Assembly (NCBI RefSeq): GCF_036245475.1
Contig: NZ_BTPM01000001.1
Coordinates: 1,798,001 to 1,862,000, forward strand
DNA: 64,000 bases
Reading direction: 5' to 3'
Source of the DNA: Vibrio sp. 10N
GTDB taxonomy: Bacteria > Pseudomonadota > Gammaproteobacteria > Enterobacterales > Vibrionaceae
Shown here: positions 9,601 through 18,300 of the stretch, piece after piece
Layout of the letters: every line of letters starts with the position of its first letter
Position numbering within the stretch: position 1 is the stretch's first letter
Program-made: the position numbers and the translations under genes
The notes under the pieces: generated by a model
What the model was told of the DNA's origin: nothing
Databases searched by the model: none
The model's input: the letters and a program-made list of their open reading frames with translations, nothing else

Positions 9601-10532
9601 ATTTCACGTTCGCCATTCATGAAGATCAGGATATCGCCCAATCCTTCATCACAAAGCTCGTCAACCGCTTCAAAGATACCTTCAAGCTGATCGCGATCGT
9701 TGTCGTCATCACCACGAAGTGGACGATAACGCGTTTCAACCGGGTACGTACGACCTGAAACCTCGATAATTGGCGCGTCATTAAAGTGCTTAGAGAATCG
9801 CTCTGGGTCAATGGTCGCCGAGGTGATGATTACTTTCAGATCAGGGCGTTTCGGTAAGAGCTCACGCAAATATCCGAGAATAAAGTCAATGTTGAGACTA
9901 CGCTCGTGCGCTTCATCGATGATGATGGTGTCGTATTGATTTAAGAAGCGATCATGCTGAATTTCAGCAAGAAGAATACCGTCGGTCATCAACTTGATCT
10001 GGGTATTGTCCGAGATCTGATCATTAAATCGAACTTTATAACCAACAAACTCACCTAGAGAAGTCTCCATCTCTTCAGCAATACGGTTCGCGACCGAACG
10101 CGCCGCAAGACGTCTTGGCTGCGTATGGCCAATCAGGCCAAATTTACCACGGCCAAGTTCTGAACAAATTTTTGGTAACTGAGTGGTTTTACCCGAGCCT
10201 GTTTCACCAGCGACGATCACCACTTGGTGCTCTTCTATCGCCTTAGCAATATCGTCTCTCTTCTGGCTAACCGGAAGTAACTCTGGGTATTCAATGTGCT
10301 TTGTTTGATTAGCGCGCTGCTCGGCTTCCATCATCGATTTTGCAATATCTACTGCAATCTCATCGAAAACGGCGGCTTGAGCTTCAGGCTTTTTAATTCT
10401 TGCTGCACCAGCAATGCGTTTGCTTAGGCGAAAACGGTCGCGGATCATGCAGTCTTTTAATGCTTTTTTCAGTGACTGCGGGTTGTTCGCTTGAGCCTTA
10501 GCTGGCTGATTTTTTGATTGAGAGGAAGTCAA
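6612..10532 (-). CDS. hrpA: ATP-dependent RNA helicase HrpA
   Basis: A 1306-residue DEAH-box helicase, the same length and order as E. coli HrpA. Walker A GETGSGKT is at residues 109-116, DEAH at 206-209, SAT follows in ITSATIDPERF, and motif VI is QRKGRCGR; the long HrpA-specific C-terminal region ends in SYFAQQLGTPYPVSDKR. In E. coli HrpA acts on mRNA processing and rescue of stalled ribosomes. The start is a TTG at 10532 with AGGGA a few bases upstream, since no in-frame ATG precedes the conserved N-terminal segment. Confidence 0.97.
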   Translation of the reverse strand: MTSSQSKNQPAKAQANNPQSLKKALKDCMIRDRFRLSKRIAGAARIKKPEAQAAVFDEIAVDIAKSMMEAEQRANQTKHIEYPELLPVSQKRDDIAKAIEEHQVVIVAGETGSGKTTQLPKICSELGRGKFGLIGHTQPRRLAARSVANRIAEEMETSLGEFVGYKVRFNDQISDNTQIKLMTDGILLAEIQHDRFLNQYDTIIIDEAHERSLNIDFILGYLRELLPKRPDLKVIITSATIDPERFSKHFNDAPIIEVSGRTYPVETRYRPLRGDDDNDRDQLEGIFEAVDELCDEGLGDILIFMNGEREIRDTADALGKRNLRDTEIVPLYARLSAGEQNKIFQPHAGRRIVLATNVAETSLTVPGIKYVIDPGTARISRYSYRTKVQRLPIEPVSQASANQRKGRCGRVEEGICIRLYSEEDFESRPEFTDPEILRTNLASVILQMTALGLGDIEAFPFVEAPDKRNIQDGVRLLEELGAINDKAKDPKKRLTPIGRQLARLPIDPRLARMVIEAPRLGCLKEVMVIASALSIQDPRERPSDKQQSSDDKHRRFFDKESDFLTFVNLWDYIQKQQKALSGNQFRKQCKQDYLNYLRVREWQDVYFQIHQAMREMDAKLNQEPGSYQAVHSALLVGLLSHIGVKDQEKNEYQGARNARFHIFPASGLFKKQPKWIMSAELVETSKLWGRIIAKIQPEWIEPLAKHLIKRSYSEPHWSKKRAAVMAHEKIMLYGVPIVPKRLVNYGAIDPVISRELFVRSALVEGDWETKHAFFKQNRKLLQEVEELEHKSRRRDILVDDDELFEFYDQRVGTDVVSGRHFDTWWKKASKQNKELLNFEKEMLFKGDASHVTDLDYPNFWHQGGLKLKLSYQFEPGEDNDGVTVHIPLPILNQIEQEGFDWQIPGLRHELVVSLIKALPKTLRKNFVPAPNYADAFLARVTPMDAPLLDSLEKELRRMTGVEVLREDWNLEQLADHLRITFRAVDHRNRKLKENRDLYELKESLKDKVQETLSKVADDDIEQQGLHTWSFGELPKVYSQKRGGFDVKAYPALVDNKDSVEIKLFETEVEQEQVMKEGQRRLLLLNVPSPIKYLHTNLPNKSKLGLYFNPYGKVLDLIDDCIACGIDKLIDEQGGLVWDADKFEQLKEHVRGELGDTVVDIAKQVETILTTAFNINKKLKGRVDLTMAFALSDIKAQVEGLIFKGFATECGWKRLPDILRYLKAVEKRMEKLPIDPNRDRMHMLKVESVTQDYKELLNKIPKGMKIPENVKEIRWMLEELRVSYFAQQLGTPYPVSDKRVLNAINAC

Positions 10533-10613
10533 AACATTCCCTGCTATTTTTCTTATTTAAAACTGGCGCGATTGTAGCACAGCTACCAACTACGGGTTAA
10601 CTGGCGCGCAAAC

Positions 10614-10638
10614 AAAAAAGCTCCGCATTCGCGGAGCT
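10614..10638 (-). terminator. Rho-independent terminator of the MipA/OmpV-like gene
   Basis: The stem AGCTCCGC/GCGGAGCT is followed on the minus strand by a run of T. It lies 19 bases after the stop codon at 10657 and before the hrpA start. Confidence 0.9.
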
Positions 10639-10656
10639 TTCGTGATTATTTGCTGC

Positions 10657-11988
10657 TTAGAAGTGGTACTGCAAGTAAACCGTACTGTAGTTACTGCCGC
10701 CTTTAATTCGACCAAACTGAGAAGACGCTTCGAAGATTGCACTGCGGTGATGCAGGGAATAACCAAGCCATAAGTCTTCCAGCTCTGGTTTGCGAATCAG
10801 AGAACCAATACTGAGATCGTAAGAGATATCAATGTAGTTCATTAGATGACTCGCACGCTTGCCCTTCTTATCCATTTCTTGCTGTTCGATATGAGTAATG
10901 CTGTCGATGTACGACAAACCGTTACCGACACCCAAGCGCATCTTAACCGGCCATTCGATGGTGTAGTACGCTTTGATCAGAGTAACAAACTCCGTCGCCG
11001 CACTTTGCACTTCTGAATCCCAGTGATGAGCAATACCCGGGCTCAGGTAAATATCCAGTGGCAAACCGAAAAGTTCGTCGGTTAAAGGATGGCCGTAAAA
11101 TACCGAGGTCAATTGGTTATTGTATGGGTCACGCTTGCCGTTAAAGGTTAGGATATCCCCCATATCAGACGGCGAAGCCCAGCCATGGGCAACACGAACA
11201 TAAGGTTTAGCACTGATATCTCGGCTTACTTGTTTGGCTTTAGATGTACTCTTTTTCTTCTCATTAAAGAAACCGACACCAACAAACACTTCGCCTTCGA
11301 ATCGCTCCTTGATCACCGATGAGTGATACGCTTGGTTATCTAACATACGAATGTTAGTCGACCCTAATAGATACAGATTCGAGGCTACATGGTAACGCGC
11401 ATCGACTCCCATCGCGTAGTCCACGCCGCCGCCTAAGTTATCGACGGTATCACGATAAGTACCGTAATACTGGGTGTTGAAATCCGCATCTTTGAATCGC
11501 AACGTCACGTTCGGACGAACTTCTAAATCGCCATATTCCACCAAGCCCTGGAGCCTAAAGTTAGCGTGAAATCGGTCTTCTCCATCTGTCATTAGCTCAG
11601 CATCATAATGCCAAACTGGGTCAAAGTTATAACGCATTTGCAAACCGTAGTCAGCGGTATCACCGCCCACTGCGTTTTGTTCATCTGCGGGTATGTCGAT
11701 ATGTCGCATACGCGTTATAGCATTGAACTCTAATTGTTTATCATCCGTTTTATAGAGGTGGGCACCTGCCATGGTACCGTCAAGAAAGACATAGTCGTTC
11801 TTAAAGAACATCATCGGAATAAAGGTGCTGACAGTCGTGTCGCTTCCTTTTGTATCAAAAGGTACGTTGGCTGTACGCCAAACCGCAGCAATACCCCACT
11901 CCGCTTCTTGCGCTTGCGTTTCGGCTTGAACAACAGGGGATGTGATCAATGCTGCCGTAATCGCTAACGCGAGATTTTTCTTAATCAT
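10657..11988 (-). CDS. MipA/OmpV family outer-membrane protein, extended form
   Basis: A 443-residue protein from the ATG at 11988 (an upstream TTG at 12006 is less likely). The signal peptide ends near PVVQA-ETQAQ. Residues about 30-240 look like MipA/OmpV (FLDGTMAGAHLYK, the YYGT motif, FVGVGFF). After a basic linker (NEKKKSTSKAKQ) a second barrel-like half of about 180 residues follows, with LHHRSAIFE, GGSNYSTVYL and terminal HF resembling PagL/acyloxyacyl-hydrolase-type barrels. MipA proteins are normally about 250 residues, so this looks like a two-part protein. Function unknown; MipA-type proteins scaffold murein enzymes. Confidence 0.75.
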   Translation of the reverse strand: MIKKNLALAITAALITSPVVQAETQAQEAEWGIAAVWRTANVPFDTKGSDTTVSTFIPMMFFKNDYVFLDGTMAGAHLYKTDDKQLEFNAITRMRHIDIPADEQNAVGGDTADYGLQMRYNFDPVWHYDAELMTDGEDRFHANFRLQGLVEYGDLEVRPNVTLRFKDADFNTQYYGTYRDTVDNLGGGVDYAMGVDARYHVASNLYLLGSTNIRMLDNQAYHSSVIKERFEGEVFVGVGFFNEKKKSTSKAKQVSRDISAKPYVRVAHGWASPSDMGDILTFNGKRDPYNNQLTSVFYGHPLTDELFGLPLDIYLSPGIAHHWDSEVQSAATEFVTLIKAYYTIEWPVKMRLGVGNGLSYIDSITHIEQQEMDKKGKRASHLMNYIDISYDLSIGSLIRKPELEDLWLGYSLHHRSAIFEASSQFGRIKGGSNYSTVYLQYHF

Positions 11989-12260
11989 GTCTTGCAGTTT
12001 CTCCAACTGGAAATGTTATCAATCAGTAAATAGAATTCAGGGCACGTATATTGGTTAGCCAGTCACTCGAACATTTGGCTAAGCTGTAAGGCTTATGCCA
12101 TTTTTCGAAGACTAAGCCTACCAACGCTATCTCTCAAGCGAAGACTTGTTATATTATGTTGTTATTACACTTATTGTGTCACTAGACTGTGATTACTGAC
12201 TATAGGCTAATAAATAACCAACAGTTATCAAAGGCATAGTTTCCACTATTTAGACCCATC
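11989..12260. other. Divergent intergenic region
   Basis: 272 bases between the OmpV-like gene and the gene at 12261. It is AT-rich with several possible -10 hexamers but no operator or structured element that I can support. Confidence 0.4.
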
Positions 12261-12635
12261 GTGAAAGTAGAAAAATTAAAAAACATCCTCAATAATTTGC
12301 CAAAAGACCAAGATATTCGAATTGTCACGGGTGAACACTGGCTTCCTGAGCAATTGGTTAATACTGAACTCGATAACAACCTGTTATTTCTGGAGTTTGA
12401 CAACGCACCTGATGAAGGAGAGCAAGGTTTAGAGGCAAGAGGATTTGTAGAGCATGAAGTTGAACTTCTTCGTCAACGTCTGGATGAAATCGTCAAACAA
12501 AGTGACGATTCGTCTCAATTGTTAGACGCTCTTACAGGTTTCTTTCTTGTCGGCCATGAAGCGAGCAGCGCCGAGTTTATCGAGTTGCTTGAACAAATGG
12601 AGTCTAGTGACGAAACCTTAATTCAGAGTGCTTGA
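12261..12635 (+). CDS. Hypothetical acidic protein
   Basis: A 124-residue cytoplasmic protein starting at GTG 12261. It is strongly acidic with long Leu/Glu-rich helices, no signal and no membrane segment. The first part (about 50 residues, including DIRIVTGEHWLPEQLV) looks globular and mixed; the rest is helical. I do not recognise the family. It precedes the PhoD-like gene by about 30 bases on the same strand and may be co-transcribed. Confidence 0.65.
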   Translation: MKVEKLKNILNNLPKDQDIRIVTGEHWLPEQLVNTELDNNLLFLEFDNAPDEGEQGLEARGFVEHEVELLRQRLDEIVKQSDDSSQLLDALTGFFLVGHEASSAEFIELLEQMESSDETLIQSA

Positions 12636-12664
12636 TGTAACATAAATAAGTGATGAGAGTTGCT

Positions 12665-14578
12665 ATGACGACACTGCCCCCACTGCTTGCCGGACCCATT
12701 TTACGCCGTACCAACCGTTCAGAGTTCACATTGTGGTTGGCAACGTCAGTAGATCCAAGTTCACTCTTGGTTGAGTTGCATGCCGAACAAAAATCATCCT
12801 ACGCGTTTCGCGACTCACAGTACTTACAACTCAGTTCAAAGCTTTGGTTGGTACAGTTCTATATCAATCATCAATTGTCTTCACGCGACCACGTTGATTA
12901 CGACATTGTTGACGCGCAAACGGGACAATCCGTTCTACCTAAGGATATTTGTTATTCAACACGGTCTAAGGTTCAAGTCCAACTTTCCAACACCGCCGAT
13001 CATATTTTGCATGGCTCCTGTCGAAATCCTCATCATCCGAGCCCTGACAGCTTAGTGATGCTCGATGATCGCCTAAGTCAATCGATGACCTCTGGCTCTT
13101 TGAAAGATATACCAGACGTACTGCTGCTAACAGGCGATCAGATTTATGCCGATCACATTGCTGGCCCCACGTTGGCAGCGATTCAAAACGTCATTCAACT
13201 ACTAGAACTTCCAGATGAGCAATTTGATCAAAGCACGCTTGCCGATAGCTGTCGTTTACACAGTGGCGAAATCGCCCTGTATGACCGCGATAAACTGCTT
13301 CCTCGTTTTCAAGATGACACCAGTCGACTAAAAAACCTTCTTAGTCAGCAGCAAACCGCTATTTTTAGCTCCCGCGATTGTGAAAACCATCTGGTCAGCT
13401 TTTCTGAGTTCATTGCCATGTATCTGCTCACTTGGTCCCCAGAGCTATGGAACACCATAGGTTTTGATGACCTCGAGCCGAGCATGATGGCCGAAGAGCA
13501 TCGAGACACTTGGAATAAAGAGAAACAGATACTCAGCCGCTTTGTGCAGGGGCTGCCGAAAGTGAGGCGCTTGCTCGCACATATTCCGACCTACATGATC
13601 TTCGATGATCACGACGTCACAGACGATTGGAACTTAACCGTTGGCTGGGAAAAAGCAGCATACGAACACCCTTTTTCCAAGCAAATCATCGGCAATGCTC
13701 TGTTTGGCTACTTACTGTGCCAGGCTTGGGGCAATCACCCAGAGCAAATGAGCGCCGACTGGCAAGATGAGCTTGAGGCTCTGTTTGTCGGCATGAACCA
13801 AGGGCCGAAGCAAACTATCTATATCGATAAAGATCAGCACCAAGGGATAATTACTAAGCTATTACGCTACGAAAAATGGCACTACACGTTAGATTCTCAC
13901 CCTAAAGTTGTGGTGTTAGATACGCGCACTCGGCGTTGGCGCTCTGAATCAAAAATAAACAAACCATCAGGCCTTATGGACTGGGAGGCAATGGTTGAAT
14001 TTCAACAAGAGCTGCTTGGACTCGATGCGGTTGTCGTTGTCTCCCCCGCACCTATGTTTGGTGTTAAGTTCATCGAAACACTACAAGCAATGGCGACGAA
14101 GCTTGGAAATCCGCTGATTATTGATGCGGAAAACTGGATGGCTCACCCAGGCAGCGCCAATACGCTACTGTCGATTTTTACCCACAGTAAAACACCAGAG
14201 AACTTTGTGATTCTCTCCGGCGATGTCCACTATTCGTTTGTCTATGACGTGAAGCTGCGCTTCAAACAAAGTGACTCGCACATTTATCAAATCACGTGCA
14301 GCGGGATTAAAAATCAATTTCCCGAACCACTATTGACGGTTTGTGATTGGCTAGATAAGTGGCTTTATACGCCACGTTCACCACTGAACTGGTTTACAAA
14401 ACGCAAGCGCCTCAAAGTCTTCAAGCGAAAACCTCAACCAAGTGAACATAACCGGCTAGTCAATCGATGCGGTATTGGCCTCGTTAAGCTTGATCCTTTT
14501 GGGAAGCCTGCGCATATTTCTGTCCTGCACGGAGATGGAACTCAAACCAAGTTCCCTGAAACTTATTCTGAAGACTAA
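12665..14578 (+). CDS. PhoD-like metallophosphatase
   Basis: A 637-residue protein from the ATG at 12665 (GTG 12650 and ATG 12653 are alternative starts). It carries the PhoD-like metal-binding blocks in order: HGSCRNPHHPS, LLTGDQIYADH, IFDDHDVTDDWN and LSGDVHYSFVYD. PhoD-type enzymes are phosphodiesterases/alkaline phosphatases with an Fe/Ca site. Most are exported by Tat, but no Tat or Sec signal is visible here, so this one is probably cytoplasmic. Similar long cytoplasmic forms are common in marine gammaproteobacteria; the substrate is unknown. Confidence 0.85.
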   Translation: MTTLPPLLAGPILRRTNRSEFTLWLATSVDPSSLLVELHAEQKSSYAFRDSQYLQLSSKLWLVQFYINHQLSSRDHVDYDIVDAQTGQSVLPKDICYSTRSKVQVQLSNTADHILHGSCRNPHHPSPDSLVMLDDRLSQSMTSGSLKDIPDVLLLTGDQIYADHIAGPTLAAIQNVIQLLELPDEQFDQSTLADSCRLHSGEIALYDRDKLLPRFQDDTSRLKNLLSQQQTAIFSSRDCENHLVSFSEFIAMYLLTWSPELWNTIGFDDLEPSMMAEEHRDTWNKEKQILSRFVQGLPKVRRLLAHIPTYMIFDDHDVTDDWNLTVGWEKAAYEHPFSKQIIGNALFGYLLCQAWGNHPEQMSADWQDELEALFVGMNQGPKQTIYIDKDQHQGIITKLLRYEKWHYTLDSHPKVVVLDTRTRRWRSESKINKPSGLMDWEAMVEFQQELLGLDAVVVVSPAPMFGVKFIETLQAMATKLGNPLIIDAENWMAHPGSANTLLSIFTHSKTPENFVILSGDVHYSFVYDVKLRFKQSDSHIYQITCSGIKNQFPEPLLTVCDWLDKWLYTPRSPLNWFTKRKRLKVFKRKPQPSEHNRLVNRCGIGLVKLDPFGKPAHISVLHGDGTQTKFPETYSED

Positions 14579-14582
14579 ACTC

Positions 14583-14622
14583 TAACTACTTGTGATCGTA
14601 AGCCACGGTCACCATGTAGTTA
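14583..14622. repeat. Nested inverted repeat after the phosphatase gene
   Basis: Outer arms TAACTAC and GTAGTTA enclose inner arms GTGATCGT and ACGGTCAC (one G-T pair) around a 5-base loop. There is no T run. It could be a processing signal or a weak terminator between the phosphatase and terB-like genes. Confidence 0.5.
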
Positions 14623-14665
14623 AGTAGAACAGTTACAGCAATACAACCAATAGTCAGGTACAGCC

Positions 14666-15112
14666 ATGTTTAATGCCATTACTTCTCTTTTTAAGCAGCT
14701 TATCGAAGGGGATGATCTGTCAAAAACTCAAGGCGTGAGTCCGAATTTGGCTATCGCATCGCTACTTTGTGAAGTTTCAAAAGCCGATTATCAAGTAGAT
14801 GAAGAGGAAGAGACGGCCAAACGCCACTTAGTGATTCGCTTACTTGGTATCAATGACGATGAAGCGCAAACTCTGCTGTCTCAAGCCAGCGAACAGACAC
14901 AAAACTCCGCATCGCTGTACGATTTCACATCAAGTTTGCGTGAATTAAATCAAGAAAAGCGTTTCGAACTGATTAAAGCGATGTGGGAGGTCGCCAACGC
15001 TGATGGTGTCATCGACCCACTAGAAGACGCAGTGATCCGTAAAGTCGCCGAACTTCTTTATGTCGACCATAGCGAGTTCATTCGAGCTAAAATTCAGGTT
15101 GTCGACAAGTAA
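14666..15112 (+). CDS. TerB-like (tellurite resistance TerB domain) protein
   Basis: A 148-residue all-helical cytoplasmic protein with the TerB-family pattern: two repeats of an acidic metal-binding type motif (EVSKADYQVDEEE and EVANADGVIDPLE), each followed by a long helix. TerB domains are linked to stress responses and membrane-associated complexes rather than tellurite alone. It stands alone, between a hairpin and a bidirectional terminator, with no other ter genes nearby. Confidence 0.88.
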   Translation: MFNAITSLFKQLIEGDDLSKTQGVSPNLAIASLLCEVSKADYQVDEEEETAKRHLVIRLLGINDDEAQTLLSQASEQTQNSASLYDFTSSLRELNQEKRFELIKAMWEVANADGVIDPLEDAVIRKVAELLYVDHSEFIRAKIQVVDK

Positions 15113-15156
15113 CGGCAACGTAGCTATTGACTAAGCTAGCTACCGGCTAAATAACG

Positions 15157-15190
15157 ATCAGCCCCAAGACACGAGGTCGTTGGGGCTGAT
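15157..15190. terminator. Bidirectional terminator between terB-like and exonuclease genes
   Basis: The 10-bp arms ATCAGCCCCA and TGGGGCTGAT lie between two convergent genes. No strong T run is present; the position makes termination likely. Confidence 0.7.
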
Positions 15191-15194
15191 GTGA

Positions 15195-15725
15195 CTAAAG
15201 CATTGTCAGTGCAAGCTTAGCGAGATTATAAGCATCAACAAAGCCGGAGTGCTGACGTCCTTCCCACTCAATGCCCTTTTGTTCTTGAGCAGCTTTATGG
15301 CCAATACGTTTGTCTTTCAATCGATTCTGAATACGGTACAACGTCGCCAAATTAACAAATTCTTTAAACGGCATATCGATACCTTTTGCCTCACATTCGA
15401 GCCTCAAGATCTCATCATCTCGCCCCCAAGAAGCGTAGATTTTGTTTGTTCCGCCAAAGTTTTTCACCATTGACTGAATTACCGATTCCAACGGTCTGCC
15501 CTGTTTTTCTACTTTACGTGGCGTAATACCCGTAAGCTCTGTACAAAATAGCGACACTTCATCAGTTTCTGGCTTAACATAGTACTGGGCTCGCTTGACG
15601 ACTTCTTGCTTGACCAGATCAATTTCAGCTAAACCCACTTCAATGATTTCACCGGTAGTGCCAACGCCATCGACGTTCCAGCAGCACATTTCAAGATCAA
15701 AGCAAACGACTCGATTGTAATTCAT
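15195..15725 (-). CDS. DEDDh 3'-5' exonuclease (ERI-1/KapD-like)
   Basis: From the ATG at 15725 this is a 176-residue protein with an exonuclease fold: the first acidic motif FDLE (Asp10, Glu12), TGEIIEVGLAEID, ASWGRDDEI around the second motif, and H-S-G-F-V-D-A for the DEDDh histidine and last Asp. Length and spacing fit the short ERI-1/KapD group, which trims RNA 3' ends; the bacterial substrate is not defined. It is convergent with the terB-like gene. Confidence 0.88.
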   Translation of the reverse strand: MNYNRVVCFDLEMCCWNVDGVGTTGEIIEVGLAEIDLVKQEVVKRAQYYVKPETDEVSLFCTELTGITPRKVEKQGRPLESVIQSMVKNFGGTNKIYASWGRDDEILRLECEAKGIDMPFKEFVNLATLYRIQNRLKDKRIGHKAAQEQKGIEWEGRQHSGFVDAYNLAKLALTML

Positions 15726-15813
15726 AGCGACACAGTAAACAGTTATTAACACGGCGAAATTGTAGCGTATTCAAAACAAAAGCTCGACAGTCGATCGGCT
15801 GATCGCTCTATAT

Positions 15814-17349
15814 TCAAGCAACATTAGCGCGATTTCGGCCGTGAGCCTTACTGATGTACAGCTGTTCATCGGCGCGATTGATAAGCTGTTCGATGGTTTC
15901 ACCGCGATAGACCGCCGCCCCAACACTCAGAGAGCACCTGAATTCAGAGTCAATGGACTGCCAACTCAAAGACGCCACTTCTTTACACATGCGTGTCAGA
16001 TAGTGGTGCAAGGTGCCATAATCGATACATCGGCTGATCACCGCAAATTCGTCGCCGCCTAAGCGAAATAGCATATCGTCCGGGTACATTTGCTCTTTTA
16101 TATACACCGCCACTTGCATCAAAATTTCATCGCCAACCACATGCCCATATTGGTCATTGATACGCTTAAAATTATCAACGTCAATGATCACGAGCGAGAA
16201 TGGTTTATGGCAGGAAATGTGATATTCAGTAAGGCGATTAAAGGCTCGGCGGTTGTATACCTCTGTGAGCGGGTCACGCTCAACGAGATATTGTAGGTCT
16301 TTAGTTCGGCGATTTACTATCATCGTTAAACGGCGCTGCTCGCGTAACATCAGATACACCACATAGGAAAGCAGTACCGAAATCAGCAGGCCACCTGTGC
16401 CCACAAAAAACAGTATTAACTGGTCGTTTTTTGAAATCGTTGCATCGTGCTTAAACTGAATCTTCCATTCTCTATCGTATAGACCGATGACCACATCTTT
16501 AGTGGAACTGTCGAGCAGTTGCCATTGGTCATTTTGATACAGAATAGGATCATCTTCGGCATCAAAACCCAGATCAACCACACGTACACCGATATCCTTG
16601 CCAATAGAGGTTCTCGACACAATCTGCTTAAAATACTCAGTAATGCGGATAACCCCAATCACGACACCACGCAAAGACTCCTTACCCGCCTCAAAGACAG
16701 GCACGTAAACCAACATACCTTGCTTGGGGATCGAGCGATCAAAACCATCTTGTAGCAGTCGTATTTTATCCGACAAGCTTGGCTCACCAGTGACACTGGT
16801 ATTACGAATCACTCTTCGCACCCTTTCTCTAGAGGAGTAGTAACCAAGTGCTCGCAAATTGCCTTCATTGACTGGATAGATATCACTCGCAACGTAAATA
16901 GGCTCATCATCAGTGAGGATGTAACCATCAACGCGAGGTTTATCTTTGGGAACGGTGTAAATTTGATAGCTCGGAAAACGCTCTCTTACACGTTTGCTAT
17001 GGGTTTCGACCTGTTCTGGATAGACTTTTTTCATCCATTGCATAGCGATTAAACTCTGCGAACCATCGACAAGCGGCGCCGCAAAGCTTGCGAAGTTATC
17101 CCAAGCAGAAGGCTGAGTTGCGTGATAAAAACTCGCACCAGCACCAATGAAACTAATATCAAGCATGACGAGCTCTTTGATGTTTTCTGCTTGATTGTCT
17201 GTTAAAAATTCGAAGTTTGATTCGGCGAGTTGTTCTTGTCCCCTAAAAACTATGTGTGTGATAAATGTGGTGAGTATTATCCCTAGCACAAACACCAGTA
17301 CTGCATACCGTTTAACGCCACGGTCTTCTTTTTTTAAGCCTGCAACCAT
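15814..17349 (-). CDS. CHASE-sensor diguanylate cyclase (GGDEF)
   Basis: A 511-residue inner-membrane protein. A helix at about residues 15-35, a periplasmic CHASE-type sensor domain (VDGSQSLIAMQWMKKV through VVIGVIRITEYFKQI), a second helix near residue 320, then a GGDEF domain with an intact RLGGDEF active site. The inhibitory RxxD site is absent (YPDD in its place), so product inhibition is unlikely. It makes cyclic di-GMP in response to an unknown periplasmic ligand. I chose the ATG at 17349 because AGGA lies 8 bases upstream; a TTG at 17427 is poorer. Confidence 0.92.
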   Translation of the reverse strand: MVAGLKKEDRGVKRYAVLVFVLGIILTTFITHIVFRGQEQLAESNFEFLTDNQAENIKELVMLDISFIGAGASFYHATQPSAWDNFASFAAPLVDGSQSLIAMQWMKKVYPEQVETHSKRVRERFPSYQIYTVPKDKPRVDGYILTDDEPIYVASDIYPVNEGNLRALGYYSSRERVRRVIRNTSVTGEPSLSDKIRLLQDGFDRSIPKQGMLVYVPVFEAGKESLRGVVIGVIRITEYFKQIVSRTSIGKDIGVRVVDLGFDAEDDPILYQNDQWQLLDSSTKDVVIGLYDREWKIQFKHDATISKNDQLILFFVGTGGLLISVLLSYVVYLMLREQRRLTMIVNRRTKDLQYLVERDPLTEVYNRRAFNRLTEYHISCHKPFSLVIIDVDNFKRINDQYGHVVGDEILMQVAVYIKEQMYPDDMLFRLGGDEFAVISRCIDYGTLHHYLTRMCKEVASLSWQSIDSEFRCSLSVGAAVYRGETIEQLINRADEQLYISKAHGRNRANVA

Positions 17350-17667
17350 TTTTTGTCCTGACTGACTAGTGTCAGTTTTCTCATTTATGATACTTATAGC
17401 CAGATAATGTATTATAAATATTGTCAATTTCTTATTTTAATGTTAGCCAATTGATTCTACACACCCATCATTTTGTAAGAAGTTGTCACTTCGATTTATA
17501 AAACACAGATCACTATATTTCAGAAAAACACCATTATCTGCTGATTTAACATCCAAAAAACTCACTTTGTAATGACAAATCTGCGAAAGCGTCGCGCTAA
17601 GAGCCTTGATTATGCTAGACTTCGCCCCAAAATTAACGACTAATGACTGACACATAGAGAATCCCCT
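17350..17667. other. Divergent promoter region, 318 bases
   Basis: AT-rich gap between the GGDEF gene and the DUF2760-Hsp70 operon. The only element I can support is the sigma-32-like promoter at 17605-17633 for the Hsp70 operon. Confidence 0.6.
17605..17633 (+). promoter_or_regulatory. Sigma-32 (RpoH)-like heat-shock promoter
   Basis: CTTGATT, 13 bases, then CCCCAAAAT. The RpoH consensus is CTTGAAA, 11-15 bases, CCCCATNT, so the spacing fits and both hexamers are close. It would start transcription about 28 bases before the DUF2760 ATG at 17668, fitting the Hsp70 genes downstream. Confidence 0.65.
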
Positions 17668-18300
17668 ATGAACTTCGACCTAAATGTTATCCCAACGACT
17701 TTCGACATGCTGCACGCTGGCCTTGCTGCTTCAAGCGTTTTACTACTCGCGATTGCCGTTTCTCGTAAGTGCAAAGTTGTCGAGAAAGTAGTAGAAAAAC
17801 CAGTAGAGAAGATTGTCGAAGTTGAAAAGCCAGTAGAAAAAATCGTAGAAGTTGAAAAAGTAGTAGAAGTTGAAAAAGTGATTGAGAAAGTGGTCGAAGT
17901 GGAGTCGAAACTGGCTACTGCGTCTACTGACTCTGCAATGCAATTGCTGTCACTAATGCAGCAAGAAGCGCGCATGGTCGACTTCCTTCAAGAAGACCTT
18001 ACTTCATTCTCAGACGAAGAAGTGGGTGCAGCTGCACGTGTGGTTCACTCAGGCGGTAAAAAAGTCATCTCTGAGTACTTCGAGTTAAGCCCAATTCGTA
18101 ATGAAGAAGAAGAAACTCGAATTACAATTGAGGAAGGCTTCGATCCGCAATCAGTTCGCCTAACCGGCAACGTAACTGGCAACGCCCCATTCAACGGCAC
18201 GCTCGTTCACAAAGGCTGGAAAGCGGATAAAGTGACTTTGCCTAAGCTGTCTGAAAACTACAACGCATCAATCATCGCACCTGCAGAGGTAGAGCTATAA
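17668..18300 (+). CDS. DUF2760 family membrane-anchored protein
   Basis: A 210-residue protein: a hydrophobic helix at residues about 14-32, then a Val-Glu-Lys repeat (VEKVVEKPVEKIVEVEK type) at residues 36-73 that should form a rigid coil or extended charged arm, then a folded DUF2760 domain to the C-terminus. The DNA of the repeat is itself repetitive (17778-17905). Its stop codon overlaps the start of the first Hsp70 gene (TAATG), so the two are translationally coupled. DUF2760 genes are known to neighbour Hsp70 genes; the function is unknown. It may dock the chaperones at the inner membrane. Confidence 0.85.
   Translation: MNFDLNVIPTTFDMLHAGLAASSVLLLAIAVSRKCKVVEKVVEKPVEKIVEVEKPVEKIVEVEKVVEVEKVIEKVVEVESKLATASTDSAMQLLSLMQQEARMVDFLQEDLTSFSDEEVGAAARVVHSGGKKVISEYFELSPIRNEEEETRITIEEGFDPQSVRLTGNVTGNAPFNGTLVHKGWKADKVTLPKLSENYNASIIAPAEVEL

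Noticed and set aside
14666..15112. Tellurite resistance operon
   Set aside because: Only a TerB-like gene is present; no terA, terC, terD or terZ genes lie near.
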